From Polycyclovorans sp002706265 (lineage in GTDB: Bacteria; Pseudomonadota; Gammaproteobacteria; Nevskiales; Nevskiaceae): 64,000 bases of DNA. Position 1 is the first letter of the stretch, and each line of letters opens with the position of its first letter. A program made the position numbers and the translations under genes. Below are positions 1 to 9,013 of this stretch, one piece after another. The notes beneath the pieces are model-generated. The model saw only the letters and a list, made by a program, of their open reading frames with translations. It made no database searches and was not told where the DNA came from. The stretch covers positions 124,001 through 188,000 of the forward strand of contig CAXBBM010000001.1 of NCBI GenBank assembly GCA_963973915.1, written 5' to 3'.

Positions 1-1
1 C

Positions 2-1012
2 ATGTACGCCATCGCGCCCGGCGCGGCACAGGCCTTGCCGGCAGGGGTGCTCGATGATCCCGCCCATCAGGTCTTCACCGACATGCAGGTGTGGCACGCC
101 GAGCGGGCCGGCGCGCTGCGCTTCACTGCCGCCGAAGCGCGGGCCCCGGCCCTGGGCTGGATCGCGCCGGAGTCGGTGCTGCGCCAGGCCCTGTGGGCCG
201 CGTTGCCCACGCATCGCTGCTGGAGCGGTGCCAGCGTCGTTGACCTGACCCATCACGACGACGGCCTCAGCCTGATGCTGGACGACGGGCGGGTGGTGCG
301 CAGCCAGCTGGTGGTGGCCTGCGACGGCGCCCGCTCGCCGATGCGCGCGCGCGCCGGCATCGACGTGCACGCCTGGTCGTACCCGGCGCGCGGTCTGGTG
401 GCCGACATTCGCGCCGGGCAGCCGCACGCACAAACCTGTTGGCAGCGTTTTCTGCCCGATTCGGTCGTGGCCCTGCTGCCGCGACAGGGCGGCCACTATT
501 CTCTGGTCTGGTCGACGCCCGAAGCCGATGCGCTGGCGGCGCTGGACGATGCTGCATTCGGCGCAGCCCTGACGGCGGCCTTCGGCGGCGAATTGGGCGC
601 ACTTGATGTGTGCAGCCCGCGGCGCCTGTTTCCGCTCAGCGCCCAGCATGCCGAGGCCTATGTGGCGGGGCGCATCGTGCTGGTTGGCGATGCCGCGCAC
701 ACTGTGCATCCCTTGGCGGGGCAGGGCGTGAATCTGGGCCTTGGGGACGCGCTGGAACTGGTGAGCGTGTTGCGCCAGGCCCGCGATGCCGGCCGCGACT
801 GGACCCAGCCGCGCGTGCTCGCCCGCTACCAGCGGGCCCGCCGCGCCGCCAATGCCGAAATGATTGCGCTGACCGACGCCCTGTCACGCGGCTTTGCGCC
901 GGGTATTCCCGGTCTTTCGGACGTGTTGGACCAAGGCCTGCGTTGGGTCAATCAACTGACGCCGGTCAAGGCCCTGCTGATTCGCCGGGCCATGGGGTTG
1001 ACGCAGAACTGA
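2..1012 (+). CDS. UbiH/UbiF/VisC-family FAD-dependent hydroxylase (5' end outside window)
   Basis: Carboxy-terminal 336 residues of a class A flavoprotein monooxygenase of the UbiH/UbiF/COQ6 family, which hydroxylate the ubiquinone ring using FAD, NAD(P)H and O2. Seen: the DG motif in 'ACDGARSPMRARAGI' at about residue 108 and the second FAD-binding motif 'GDAAHTVHPLAGQGVNLGLG' at about residue 227. The amino-terminal GxGxxG dinucleotide fold, normally about 40-50 residues earlier, is absent, so the reading frame almost certainly begins before base 1 and the ATG at base 2 is internal. Which ubiquinone carbon is hydroxylated cannot be told from this part. It converges on nadC, with only 25 bases between the stops. 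Confidence 0.85.
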   Translation: MYAIAPGAAQALPAGVLDDPAHQVFTDMQVWHAERAGALRFTAAEARAPALGWIAPESVLRQALWAALPTHRCWSGASVVDLTHHDDGLSLMLDDGRVVRSQLVVACDGARSPMRARAGIDVHAWSYPARGLVADIRAGQPHAQTCWQRFLPDSVVALLPRQGGHYSLVWSTPEADALAALDDAAFGAALTAAFGGELGALDVCSPRRLFPLSAQHAEAYVAGRIVLVGDAAHTVHPLAGQGVNLGLGDALELVSVLRQARDAGRDWTQPRVLARYQRARRAANAEMIALTDALSRGFAPGIPGLSDVLDQGLRWVNQLTPVKALLIRRAMGLTQN

Positions 1013-1037
1013 GTGCGGCGAGCCGGCCTGACCGGTC

Positions 1038-1898
1038 TCAGAGAAACCGCATCGACAGGTCGACGGCCTGCACGTGCTTGGTGAGGCTGCCGATGGAGAT
1101 GCGGTCAACCCCGGTTTCGGCGATCTCGCGCACATTGTCGAGGCGCGCGCCACCACTGTATTCGAGCAGCGTGCTGCCGCCGGCGGCGCGGTGCTGGCGC
1201 GTCAGTTCGACTGCGGTGCGCAGGTCGGCAAGCGAAAAATCGTCAACCAGCAACACATCGACATCGTGGGCCAGCGCCATGTGCGCTTCGTCCAGATTCT
1301 CGGCCTCGGTCATCAGCGGCACGTCGGCGTCAAGCGCACGCGCGGCGGCAATGGCATTGGCGATGCCGTTGGCCGCCCGAATGTGGTTTTCCTTGATCAG
1401 GATGCCGTCGAACAGGCCGATGCGATGGTTGTGACCGCCGCCGCAGCGCACCGCATATTTTTGCGCGGTCCGCAGGCCGGGCAAGGTTTTGCGGGTGTCG
1501 ACAATGTGCGCCTCGGTGCCGCGCACCGCGTTGACGAACGCGCGCGTGCGGGTCGCCGTTCCCGACAGCGTCTGCAGAAAATTCAGCGCCGTGCGCTCGC
1601 CGGTCAACAGCGCTCGCGCCGGGCCTGCGAGCGTGAACAGCACGGTGTCGGGCGACACGTCGTCACCGTCTTCAACGGCCCATTCCACGCTGACCGCCGC
1701 GGACAGATGGCGAAAGGTGGCGTCGACCCAGGCGCGTCCGCAGACCACGGCCGACTCGCGACTGATGACCTGGGCGCGTGCCGGCGCGTTGTCGGTGAGC
1801 AGCGCGGTCCAGTCTTGCCGGCCTTGGTCTTCGTCGATGGCGCGGGCCACAACGGTGTCAAGATCGTTGACGTAGTCGGGCAGCCAGAGGGTGGTCAT
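1038..1898 (-). CDS. nadC: nicotinate-nucleotide pyrophosphorylase (quinolinate phosphoribosyltransferase)
   Basis: Converts quinolinate and PRPP to nicotinate mononucleotide, CO2 and pyrophosphate in de novo NAD synthesis. The 286-residue product has the family signatures 'VDTRKTLPGLR' and 'GGGHNHR', which bind the quinolinate carboxylates and PRPP, and a late glycine-rich turn in 'EYSGGARLDNV'. I start it at 1898 rather than the in-frame codon at 1919, because the ATG at 1898 overlaps the argF TGA as ATGA, a coupling seen throughout this window. argF lies directly upstream. The preceding pathway enzyme, nadA, is 12 kb away, and no nadB is visible. Confidence 0.95.
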   Translation of the reverse strand: MTTLWLPDYVNDLDTVVARAIDEDQGRQDWTALLTDNAPARAQVISRESAVVCGRAWVDATFRHLSAAVSVEWAVEDGDDVSPDTVLFTLAGPARALLTGERTALNFLQTLSGTATRTRAFVNAVRGTEAHIVDTRKTLPGLRTAQKYAVRCGGGHNHRIGLFDGILIKENHIRAANGIANAIAAARALDADVPLMTEAENLDEAHMALAHDVDVLLVDDFSLADLRTAVELTRQHRAAGGSTLLEYSGGARLDNVREIAETGVDRISIGSLTKHVQAVDLSMRFL

Positions 1899-2797
1899 GC
1901 GTCCTGTGCCCACAGCCATTCGAGCAGGGCCATCTGCGCCCAGAGCCGATTTTCGGCCTCGTCCCAGACCACCGACTGCGGACCGTCGATGACCTCGGCG
2001 CTGACTTCTTCGCCGCGATGGGCGGGCAGGCAGTGCATGAACAGGGCGTCGCGCCGGGCCTTCAGCATCAGGTTGCCATCGACCTGGTAGGCGGCGAAGG
2101 CCTTGAGGCGGCGTTGGGTCTCGGCTTCCTGCCCCATGCTGGTCCAGGTGTCGGTGACCACCAGGTCGGCGTCGCGGGCGGCCGCTTCGGCACTGCCAAC
2201 CAGTTCAACCGGCCCGCCGGTCTCGCGCACCACCGAGGGGTCGGGGCCAAAGCCCACCGGGCAGGCAATGCGCAGGGTGAAGTCCAGCAGCCGGGCCGCT
2301 TCGATCCACGAGTGGCAGACGTTGTTGCCGTCTCCCACCCAGGCCACGGTGCGCCCCCGCGGGTCACCGCGATGCTCGATCCAGGTCTGCAGGTCGGCGA
2401 GCAGCTGGCAGGGGTGGTGCAGTTCGGACAGGCCGTTGATGACCGGGACGCGCGAAAGACGTGCGAGTTCCACCTGGTCGGCCTGCGAGTCGTTGCGGAT
2501 CATGATGGCGTCACACATGCGCGACAGCACGCGCGCGGTGTCCGCCAGGGGTTCGTCGCGGCCAATCTGGGTGTTCCCGGCCTGGAGGAACAGCGCGTGA
2601 CCGCCAAATTTGGCCATGCCCGACTCGAAGCTGACCCGGGTGCGGGTCGAGTTCTTGGTGAAAATCATGGCCAGGGTGCGGCCGGCAAAGGGCCGTGCGG
2701 CAAGTGGCGGTGAGGCCTTGAGTGCCGCGGCGCGGCGCAGGATCTGGCGCAGCTCGTCCGGGCTCAGGTTCGACAGCTTCAACAGGTGGCGGGTCAT
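1895..2797 (-). CDS. argF: ornithine carbamoyltransferase
   Basis: Condenses carbamoyl phosphate and ornithine to citrulline in arginine synthesis. The 300-residue length is normal for the anabolic enzyme. The carbamoyl-phosphate loop 'STRTR' lies at residues 50-54, 'HHPCQ' at about 127, and the ornithine-side motif 'HCLPAHRG' near residue 255. The Cys in HCLP is the expected catalytic-site residue. It is upstream of and coupled to nadC (ATGA). An anabolic role is inferred because no arginine deiminase genes are nearby. Confidence 0.95.
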   Translation of the reverse strand: MTRHLLKLSNLSPDELRQILRRAAALKASPPLAARPFAGRTLAMIFTKNSTRTRVSFESGMAKFGGHALFLQAGNTQIGRDEPLADTARVLSRMCDAIMIRNDSQADQVELARLSRVPVINGLSELHHPCQLLADLQTWIEHRGDPRGRTVAWVGDGNNVCHSWIEAARLLDFTLRIACPVGFGPDPSVVRETGGPVELVGSAEAAARDADLVVTDTWTSMGQEAETQRRLKAFAAYQVDGNLMLKARRDALFMHCLPAHRGEEVSAEVIDGPQSVVWDEAENRLWAQMALLEWLWAQDA

Positions 2798-2820
2798 GTT
2801 GGCCGCAGCTCATTTATCGG

Positions 2821-2855
2821 AAGAAATGAAAAAGGCCGCGCCTGAGCGCGGCCTT
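2821..2855 (-). terminator. rho-independent terminator of sodB
   Basis: Perfect 10-bp stem (2832-2841 with 2846-2855, core AAGGCCGCGC) with a 4-base loop, followed on the minus strand by a T-rich tail TTTCATTTCTT. It lies 21 bases past the sodB stop and before argF, so it separates sodB from argF-nadC. Confidence 0.8.
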
Positions 2856-2875
2856 GAGACCGACATTGTCGCCGA

Positions 2876-3451
2876 TCAGCCGAGATTCTTCTCGACGAAC
2901 TCCCAGTTGACCAGTGCCCAGTAATGCTCGAGGTAGGTCGGGCGGGCGTTGCGGTAGTCGACGTAGTAGGCGTGTTCCCACACGTCGCAGGTCAGCAGCG
3001 GCGTCTTGCCGTCGGTCATCGGGTTGCCGGCGTTGGCGGTGTTGACGATGGCGAGGCTGCCGTCGGCATCCTTCACCAGCCAGGTCCAGCCGGAGCCGAA
3101 GTTGCCAATGGCCGATTCGGTGAACTGCTTCTTGAAATCTTCAAGGCCGCCAAAGGCCTTCACCAATGCGTCAGTGACGGCTTTGCTGGGGGTGGTCGGC
3201 TTGGGCGACAGGCCGTTCCAGAAAAAGGTGTGGTTCCACACCTGGGCGGCGTTGTTGAAGATCTTGCCGCTGGACTTCTTGACGATGTCTTCAAGGCTGG
3301 CGTTTTCAAACTCGGTGCCGGCAATCAGTTTGTTGCCGTTGTCCACGTAGGCTTTGTGATGTTTGCCGTAGTGGTACTCCAAGGTCTCCTTGGACATGTG
3401 CGGCGCCAGAGCGTCGAGGGCATAGGGTAATTCGGGAAGGGTCAAAGCCAT
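2876..3451 (-). CDS. sodB: superoxide dismutase, iron type
   Basis: Dismutates superoxide to H2O2 and O2 in the cytoplasm. The 191 residues align along their whole length with bacterial Fe-SOD. Metal ligands are visible as His27 ('EYHYGKHH'), His74 ('AQVWNHTF'), Asp156 and His160 ('DVWEHAYY'). The 'AQVWNHTFFW' and late 'NFGSGW' signatures favour iron over manganese. An AGAGAG ribosome site precedes the ATG. The 178 bases to the divergent Anbu gene must hold promoters for both. It appears monocistronic, with its own terminator. Confidence 0.96.
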   Translation of the reverse strand: MALTLPELPYALDALAPHMSKETLEYHYGKHHKAYVDNGNKLIAGTEFENASLEDIVKKSSGKIFNNAAQVWNHTFFWNGLSPKPTTPSKAVTDALVKAFGGLEDFKKQFTESAIGNFGSGWTWLVKDADGSLAIVNTANAGNPMTDGKTPLLTCDVWEHAYYVDYRNARPTYLEHYWALVNWEFVEKNLG

Positions 3452-3629
3452 GACATGAACTCTCTTGATCAGTGCGGGCGAAATAGCTGGCTAAATCAGT
3501 CTGCAGGCCAGTAAGGCGCCTGAGGGTAGGGGAGCAAGCGGTGTATTTCAACCGACGTACTCGGCATCAAACAGGGTGGCACAGCGTATGCTAACGAACC
3601 TGAACGTGGCCAGTTTCGAGACCTTCTAA

Positions 3630-4454
3630 ATGACCTACTGCCTTGCCATCCGCGTCAACGACGGATTGGTCTTCGCGGCTGACACGCGCACCAGCGCGGG
3701 GCTGGACGACGTGCGCACGTACAACAAGATGCATCATTTCGAGGTGCCGGGTGAACGCTGTTTCGTGATGCTGTCGGCCGGCAATCTGGCGACCACCCAA
3801 GCCATCTTGGTGCAGTTGGAGCGCGACTGGAACGCCGTGGACGGCCGCAACTCGCTGAAGACGCTGTTTCACATGTTCGACGTGGCCGAATACGTGGGCC
3901 AGGTGTCGGTGAAGGCGCAGCGCGAGGCGGCGCAGGGCAATCCCGCCACGAGTGATTTTCGCAGCACGGTGATTCTGGGCGGGCAGATTCTGGGTGAAGC
4001 GCCGGCCCTGTACCTGATCTACCCCGAAGGCAACTGCATTTCGGCAAGCCCCGAGACGCCCTATCTGCAGATCGGCGAGCACAAATACGGCAAGCCCATC
4101 CTCGACCGCATCATCCGCCCGACGACGCAGCTTGAAGACGCGGCCCGTTGCGCGCTGGTGAGCCTGGATTCGACGATGAAGTCGAACCTCACCGTGGGGC
4201 CGCCGTTGGACGTGGCAATCATCCGTCGCGACGCCCTGCGCTTGGGGCATCGGCTGCGACTCGACCTCGACACGCCTTTCTACGCGCAGCTCAAGCGCGC
4301 CTGGGGCGAGCAGTTGGAGCAGGTCTTCGGCATTCTCCCGAAGTTTGAGTGGGAGGGCGGCCTGGCGCCGCCGCCAGGGGTGCCGACCATGGCCCAGCCG
4401 CAACAGCAGCAGCAGATCATTGCGCCGCTGCTGCCGCCGCGCTTCGAGAACTGA
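3630..4454 (+). CDS. anbu: Anbu proteasome-like peptidase (ancestral beta subunit)
   Basis: Self-compartmentalising Ntn hydrolase related to HslV and proteasome beta subunits (the family of COG3484). It begins MTYCLAIRVNDGL: removal of Met1 would expose Thr as the nucleophile, and in mature numbering Asp17 ('AADTRTS') and Lys32 ('YNKMH') fall where the Thr/Asp/Lys triad is expected. There is no signal peptide, so it is cytoplasmic. The 274 residues end in a Gln-run and Pro-rich tail ('QPQQQQQ'). The downstream convergent genes encode the alpha-E and ATP-grasp proteins that usually accompany Anbu. Its substrates are unknown. Anbu is reported in the literature to form open, lock-washer-like assemblies rather than closed rings. 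Confidence 0.9.
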   Translation: MTYCLAIRVNDGLVFAADTRTSAGLDDVRTYNKMHHFEVPGERCFVMLSAGNLATTQAILVQLERDWNAVDGRNSLKTLFHMFDVAEYVGQVSVKAQREAAQGNPATSDFRSTVILGGQILGEAPALYLIYPEGNCISASPETPYLQIGEHKYGKPILDRIIRPTTQLEDAARCALVSLDSTMKSNLTVGPPLDVAIIRRDALRLGHRLRLDLDTPFYAQLKRAWGEQLEQVFGILPKFEWEGGLAPPPGVPTMAQPQQQQQIIAPLLPPRFEN

Positions 4455-4500
4455 AGCGCGGCCTGCCCTCAGGCGCACGCCGTTTCTGAGCCGGCGCGCC

Positions 4501-5430
4501 TCAGCCCTTGAAGTAGTGGTGGGTCAACGACACGTCGAGGTCTGCCAGTCCGGCCTGAAGGTCGTTCATCACTTGATGCAGCTTGCCGGTGACCAGCGCC
4601 AGCGGATCCAGGTCCTGAATTCGGCCCAGCAGGCGCTCGCAGTGGCGTAGCGGCACGTCGTTGATCGGCAGGGCACGCAGCTCGGCGCGGGCCACCTTGA
4701 GGCAGAACGACATGCTGCGCGGGAAGTCTGGGTTTTGCAGCAGGAAACGCAACACCCGCGTCCCGGTAATGCGCCCGCGGCCATAGCGCCGATACATGTG
4801 ATAGGCCGAGAGGCTGTGCAGCACCGCCATCCACTGGCTGTTGCGGAACGGGCTTGGCGCGGTGGCGTCGTCGATGTCGAGCAGCGGACTGGACCGCACG
4901 TCGATGATGCGGCTGGTCATGTCGGCCTGCTCGATGGACTGCCCGAGACTCAGAAACCGATGCGCCAAGTCCCGGCTCATGGCGGTGTTCAGCAGCCCGT
5001 TGATCGACATGCAGCCGTCGATGACTCGGTCGAGCACGCGCTGGCGGGACAGGCGGTTGTGCGCCGATGAGCCTTCGATCTGCAACCGGTAATGCAGACC
5101 GTTGAGCCGCTCCCACACATCGCGCGGCACGCGATCACGCAGGGTCCGCAGCAGTCCGCGCGCGTGGTGGATGCAGTAGAAGGCCGAAACCGGCGAGGTT
5201 AAATCGACCACCAGCCGCTCGATGGCGGCGTGCTCGCCGCCGTCGGCTTCGAGTTCGATCTCGAGCAGGGGCTTGCCGGTGACCGCCACGATGGGGCCCC
5301 AGCCCACTTCGACTTCGCGCGGAAGATCGAGCAGAAAGTGGCCGTGGGCACTGACCAGCCGGGCGGTGTTTTCGGCGCGGCGCAGGTAGCGCGCGAACCA
5401 GTAAAGATCATCAGCCACGCGTGAGAGCAT
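4501..5430 (-). CDS. alpha-E domain protein of the Anbu neighbourhood
   Basis: A 309-residue, largely helical protein of the alpha-E family (COG2307-like). It starts 'MLSRVADDLYWFARYLRRAE', the typical family opening, and has repeated Arg/Glu-rich helices ending in 'LTHHYFKG'. No catalytic motif is known for the family. It is almost always encoded beside the circularly permuted ATP-grasp protein and often beside Anbu and a transglutaminase, in loci predicted to make or remove a peptide modification. Here its ATG shares one base with the stop of the ATP-grasp gene (TGATG), so the two are coupled. Its role is unproven. Confidence 0.85.
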   Translation of the reverse strand: MLSRVADDLYWFARYLRRAENTARLVSAHGHFLLDLPREVEVGWGPIVAVTGKPLLEIELEADGGEHAAIERLVVDLTSPVSAFYCIHHARGLLRTLRDRVPRDVWERLNGLHYRLQIEGSSAHNRLSRQRVLDRVIDGCMSINGLLNTAMSRDLAHRFLSLGQSIEQADMTSRIIDVRSSPLLDIDDATAPSPFRNSQWMAVLHSLSAYHMYRRYGRGRITGTRVLRFLLQNPDFPRSMSFCLKVARAELRALPINDVPLRHCERLLGRIQDLDPLALVTGKLHQVMNDLQAGLADLDVSLTHHYFKG

Positions 5431-6890
5431 CAGGCCTTCCCCCCAGTGTCGACCACCCAGGTGTCCTTCGCGCCACCGCCCTGGCTGGAGTTGACCACCA
5501 GCGATCCGCGCACCATGGCGACGCGGGTCAGGCCGCCCATCGTCACTTCTTCGTGACCGGCGCGGGAGAGGATGAAGGGTCTCAGATCGAGGTGGCGGGG
5601 CTCGACGCTGCCATCGGCCATGAGGATGGGCGCTGTTGATAAAGACAGTGTGGGCTGGGCCATGTAATTGCGGGGATTGGCGCGAATCAGCTCGGCGAAC
5701 TGCGTGCGTTCTTCAGCGGTGGCGCGCGGGCCGATCAACATGCCGTAGCCCCCCGATTCATTGGCCGGCTTGACCACCAGCGAGTCGAGGTTGGCCAGCA
5801 CGTGGTCGCATTCCTTGCGGTTCATGCAGCGAAAGCTCGGCACGTTGGGCAATTTGGCTTCTTCGCCCAGGTAGTACTTGATCATGTCGGGCACGTAGCT
5901 GTAGATCACCTTGTCGTCGGCCACGCCGGCCCCGGGCGCGTTGGCGATGGCGACATTGCCCTTCAGCCAGGCGCGCATCAGGCCGTGGACGCCGAGCATG
6001 GAATCTTCGCGGAATACCTCGGGGTCGATGAACAGGTCATCCACCCGCCGATACACGACATCCACGCGGGTGGCGCCTTGTACTGTTCTCATGTACAGGC
6101 AGTCATCAGTGTCCACGTAGAGATCGGGCCCCACCACCAGCTCGATGCCCATTTGCTGCGCCAGCCAGGCGTGCTCGAAGTAGGCGCTGTTGTAGATGCC
6201 GGGCGTCAACAGGACGATGGTGGGGTCGTCACCCTGGCGCGGGCTCAGATCGGCCAGCGTTTCGAACAACTGGGTGGCGTAGTCATCGACCGGCAGAATG
6301 TTGATGGCCTTGAACAGCTCCGGGAACACCCGTTTGCTGATCATGCGGTTTTCGACCATGTACGACACGCCGCTGGGTACCCGCAGATTGTCTTCGAGCA
6401 CGTACAGCGTGCCGCTGTCGTCGCGGACCAGGTCGGAGCCGCAGATGTGCGCCCACAGGTCGCCCGGTGGGCGATGGCCGACGCACTGCGGCCTGAAGTT
6501 CACCGAGTCGGCCAGCACTTCGGGGGGCACCACGCCGGCCTTGAGGATGCGTTGATCGGCGTAGATGTCGGCGATGAAGTGGTTGAGCGCCCGCGCCCTC
6601 TGCCGCAGTCCTTCTGCCGTGTGCGCCCATTCGCGTGAATCAATGACCCGGGGAATGACATCGAAGGGCCAGGCCCGGTCGACGTTCTGCCCTTCGGTAT
6701 ACACCGTGAAGCTGATGCCCATGACGCGAATCGCCAACTCGGCGGCGATGCGGTGTTGTTCCAGTTCATCCTGCGTTTTGCCCTGCAGGTAAGTGATCAG
6801 GGCAGCCGCGGCGGCGCGCGGCTTGCCGTCGGCTGCAAACAACTCGTCATACGTGAGGTCGGCGGGGTAGTGCTGCCAGTCGAGAGCCAT
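5430..6890 (-). CDS. circularly permuted ATP-grasp protein
   Basis: A 486-residue member of the circularly permuted ATP-grasp type-2 family (COG2308-like), predicted to be a peptide or amide ligase. Recognisable segments are 'VLEDNLRVPSGVSYMVENR' near residue 165, 'LLTPGIYNSAYFEH' near 225, and the nucleotide-lysine region 'VVKPANESGGYGMLIG' near 375. It is first in a two-gene minus-strand operon with the alpha-E gene and converges on anbu. The transglutaminase gene that commonly completes this set is not adjacent: the next gene upstream is a CinA-type protein across a 332-base gap. Substrate is not known. Confidence 0.88.
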   Translation of the reverse strand: MALDWQHYPADLTYDELFAADGKPRAAAAALITYLQGKTQDELEQHRIAAELAIRVMGISFTVYTEGQNVDRAWPFDVIPRVIDSREWAHTAEGLRQRARALNHFIADIYADQRILKAGVVPPEVLADSVNFRPQCVGHRPPGDLWAHICGSDLVRDDSGTLYVLEDNLRVPSGVSYMVENRMISKRVFPELFKAINILPVDDYATQLFETLADLSPRQGDDPTIVLLTPGIYNSAYFEHAWLAQQMGIELVVGPDLYVDTDDCLYMRTVQGATRVDVVYRRVDDLFIDPEVFREDSMLGVHGLMRAWLKGNVAIANAPGAGVADDKVIYSYVPDMIKYYLGEEAKLPNVPSFRCMNRKECDHVLANLDSLVVKPANESGGYGMLIGPRATAEERTQFAELIRANPRNYMAQPTLSLSTAPILMADGSVEPRHLDLRPFILSRAGHEEVTMGGLTRVAMVRGSLVVNSSQGGGAKDTWVVDTGGKA

Positions 6891-7222
6891 TGATGGTTAG
6901 TGTTCTGTGAGGTGCCTTGTTCTAGCAAAGCACGGGCCAGTGTGTGCGGACGAGCCGCCCCGTGAGCGCGTCGCATCGAGTGCCATGCTGGCAAAATCCT
7001 CTCGCTGCGCTCGCCCGACACTATAGTCGTCATTCCTCGCCGCTCACCTGAACCCTGCCATGAACGCCGTGACCTTCACTTCGCCGCCTGCCGCGGCACG
7101 CGGGCACTGATGCCGGCCCGTAGCGTCCTGCAAAGCAGGCTGGCCGACCGGCTATGGGCCTTTGCACCCGTGGCCCGTTTTGCGTGTCTGGCACGACCGC
7201 GCCACAACGGAATGCCGCGACG
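6891..7222. other. 332-base divergent intergenic region
   Basis: Lies between the starts of the ATP-grasp gene (minus) and the CinA-type gene (plus). A TATAGT hexamer at 7022-7027 could be a -10 element on the plus strand, but I find no good -35 at the right distance. A 16-codon ATG frame at 7060-7110 has no ribosome site and is not called. The downstream gene's frame stays open back to an ATG at 7154, but the conserved part begins at 7223. I see no repeat or structured RNA. Confidence 0.4.
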
Positions 7223-8002
7223 ATGAACATTGGATTGCTGGTCATCGGCGACGAGATTCTCAGCGGCAAACGCCAGGATCGCCACCTGCCCAAGGTCATC
7301 GCGATGCTGGCCGAACGGGGACTGGCGCTGGCCTACGCGCGCTTCATCGGTGACGACCTTGGGGCCATCGCCGCAGCCATGCGCGACGGTCGTGCTGCCG
7401 GTGACCTGCTGCTGTCGTGCGGCGGCATTGGCGCCACGCCGGACGACTGCACGCGTCAGGCCGCCGCGGCCGCTTACGGGCAGTCCCTGCAGCGACACCC
7501 CGAGGGTGAGGCGCTGATCGTCGCCGAGTACGGCGAGCGCGCCTGGCCGAATCGCGTGCTGATGGCCGACTTTCCCGAAGGCGCCCGGCTGATTCCCAAT
7601 CCCGTCAATCGGGTTGCGGGATTCTCGTTGGGCAACCTGCACTGCGTGCCCGGCTTCCCCGAGATGGCCTGGCCCATGCTGGCGTGGGTGCTCGACACCC
7701 ACTACCCGCATCTGCACCACCTCGCCCCCCAGGTCGAGTACCGGCTGCGGGTGATGGGCACCTCGGGCGAAGGGGACCTGCTGGACCTGATGGAAGCCAC
7801 GCTGGCCGCGCATCCCGGCCTGAAGCTGTCGAGCTTGCCGTGCCGGGGGGACGCCCAGCGACCGCGTCACATCGAGTTCGGTTTCAAAGGGGCGGAGGCG
7901 CAGGCCAAGGCGGCCTTTGCCCACTTTTTGACCGGACTTTCCAGTGACCCGACCATCACCGACATCGAGCTGATCGACACGCCGCCCGATCCTTCGCGCT
8001 GA
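7223..8002 (+). CDS. CinA-type molybdopterin-binding domain protein
   Basis: A 259-residue protein of the MoaB/Mog-like molybdopterin-binding fold, as in the amino-terminal half of CinA (COG1058). It opens 'MNIGLLVIGDEILSGKRQD', the hallmark of the family, followed by 'SCGGIGATPDDCT' at about residue 70 (usually GGxGPTxDD). The CinA carboxy-terminal nicotinamide-nucleotide amidase domain is absent. Such stand-alone proteins are often annotated as competence/damage-inducible protein A, but function is unproven. I chose the start at 7223 over the in-frame ATG at 7154 because family similarity begins there. It converges on the transporter gene with a 3-base gap. Confidence 0.8.
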   Translation: MNIGLLVIGDEILSGKRQDRHLPKVIAMLAERGLALAYARFIGDDLGAIAAAMRDGRAAGDLLLSCGGIGATPDDCTRQAAAAAYGQSLQRHPEGEALIVAEYGERAWPNRVLMADFPEGARLIPNPVNRVAGFSLGNLHCVPGFPEMAWPMLAWVLDTHYPHLHHLAPQVEYRLRVMGTSGEGDLLDLMEATLAAHPGLKLSSLPCRGDAQRPRHIEFGFKGAEAQAKAAFAHFLTGLSSDPTITDIELIDTPPDPSR

Positions 8003-8005
8003 ACG

Positions 8006-8887
8006 TCAGGGCGGCACCGACAGCCGCCGCCTGCGCCCGGCGCTGACGCTGAGGCCAACACACAGGCCGATCACCAAAGCCGCGCCCAGCATGGCGCGCA
8101 GGCTCAGCGTTTCCTGCCAGATCAGCCAGGCCAGCAGGGCCGAGACCGGCACCGACGCATAGCTGAAGCTGCCCACCCAGGCGGCCGGCGCGCAGCCGTA
8201 GGCGCGGGTCATGCACAGTTGGCCGAAGGTCGCCACCGCGCCGGCGGCGATCATCAGAACCGCTTGTGTTGCGGTGGGGGTGGCCCATGCCCACGCCAGC
8301 GGCACGGCCGAGAGGCCGGTGGCGATCAGGGCGAAATACATGACGATTCGCGGCGCAGGTTCGGTGTTGGAAATGCGCCGGATGCCCACCATTGCCACCG
8401 CGCCAAACAGGCCGGAGGCGGCGCCGACCAGGGTTCCGGTCAGGGTGCCGCCGCCGAGGCCGCGCGGGTCAACCATCAGGGCAATGCCGACAAAGCCGAG
8501 GCTTACGGCCAGCCAGACGGCGGGGGTGGGGCGCTCGCGCAGCCAGGCCCACGCCACGAACGGCAGAAACAGCGGCATTGAGTAGGTCAGCAGCATGGCC
8601 TTGGCCAGCGGCAGCGTGCCCAGCGCGTAAAAAAAGCAGTACATCGCCACGATGCCGAAGCCGGCGCGCAGCAGGTGACCGCCCCAGCGCCGCGTTGCCA
8701 GCGCCTGTCTGAGGCCGATTCTCAGCGCCCAGGGGGTCAGAATCACCAGCCCGATAAAGCAGCGCGTGAACACGATCATCTCGTTGGGCATGCCCACAGA
8801 GGCGGCCTTGATCAGCGCGCCCATCATCGAAAACGCAATCGCGGCCTGGATGGCGTAAAACGCGCCTTGGCGGGGGTTGTCTGGCAT
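8006..8887 (-). CDS. EamA/DMT-family inner-membrane transporter
   Basis: A 293-residue drug/metabolite-transporter protein with about ten hydrophobic segments arranged as two EamA repeats. It begins 'MPDNPRQGAFYAIQAAIAFS', with the first helix at about residues 10-28. Typical family features include 'FTRCFIGLVILTPWALR' in the first repeat and the Gly/Pro-containing helices after about residue 150. The substrate cannot be predicted; members export amino acids, purines or small metabolites. It is divergent from fmdB across 126 bases, which contain the palindrome GGGGTACCCC at 8978-8987. Confidence 0.85.
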   Translation of the reverse strand: MPDNPRQGAFYAIQAAIAFSMMGALIKAASVGMPNEMIVFTRCFIGLVILTPWALRIGLRQALATRRWGGHLLRAGFGIVAMYCFFYALGTLPLAKAMLLTYSMPLFLPFVAWAWLRERPTPAVWLAVSLGFVGIALMVDPRGLGGGTLTGTLVGAASGLFGAVAMVGIRRISNTEPAPRIVMYFALIATGLSAVPLAWAWATPTATQAVLMIAAGAVATFGQLCMTRAYGCAPAAWVGSFSYASVPVSALLAWLIWQETLSLRAMLGAALVIGLCVGLSVSAGRRRRLSVPP

Positions 8888-9013
8888 GGGGCGCGCAGCA
8901 TGCCGATTCGTCCGCAGCGCGTCGAGACAAATCGTCGGTCCCGACCCTTGAATCAGGCGGGTTACGCCCCACTTGAGGGGGTACCCCTACCAATCCTTTG
9001 CGGAGCCGCTCCG

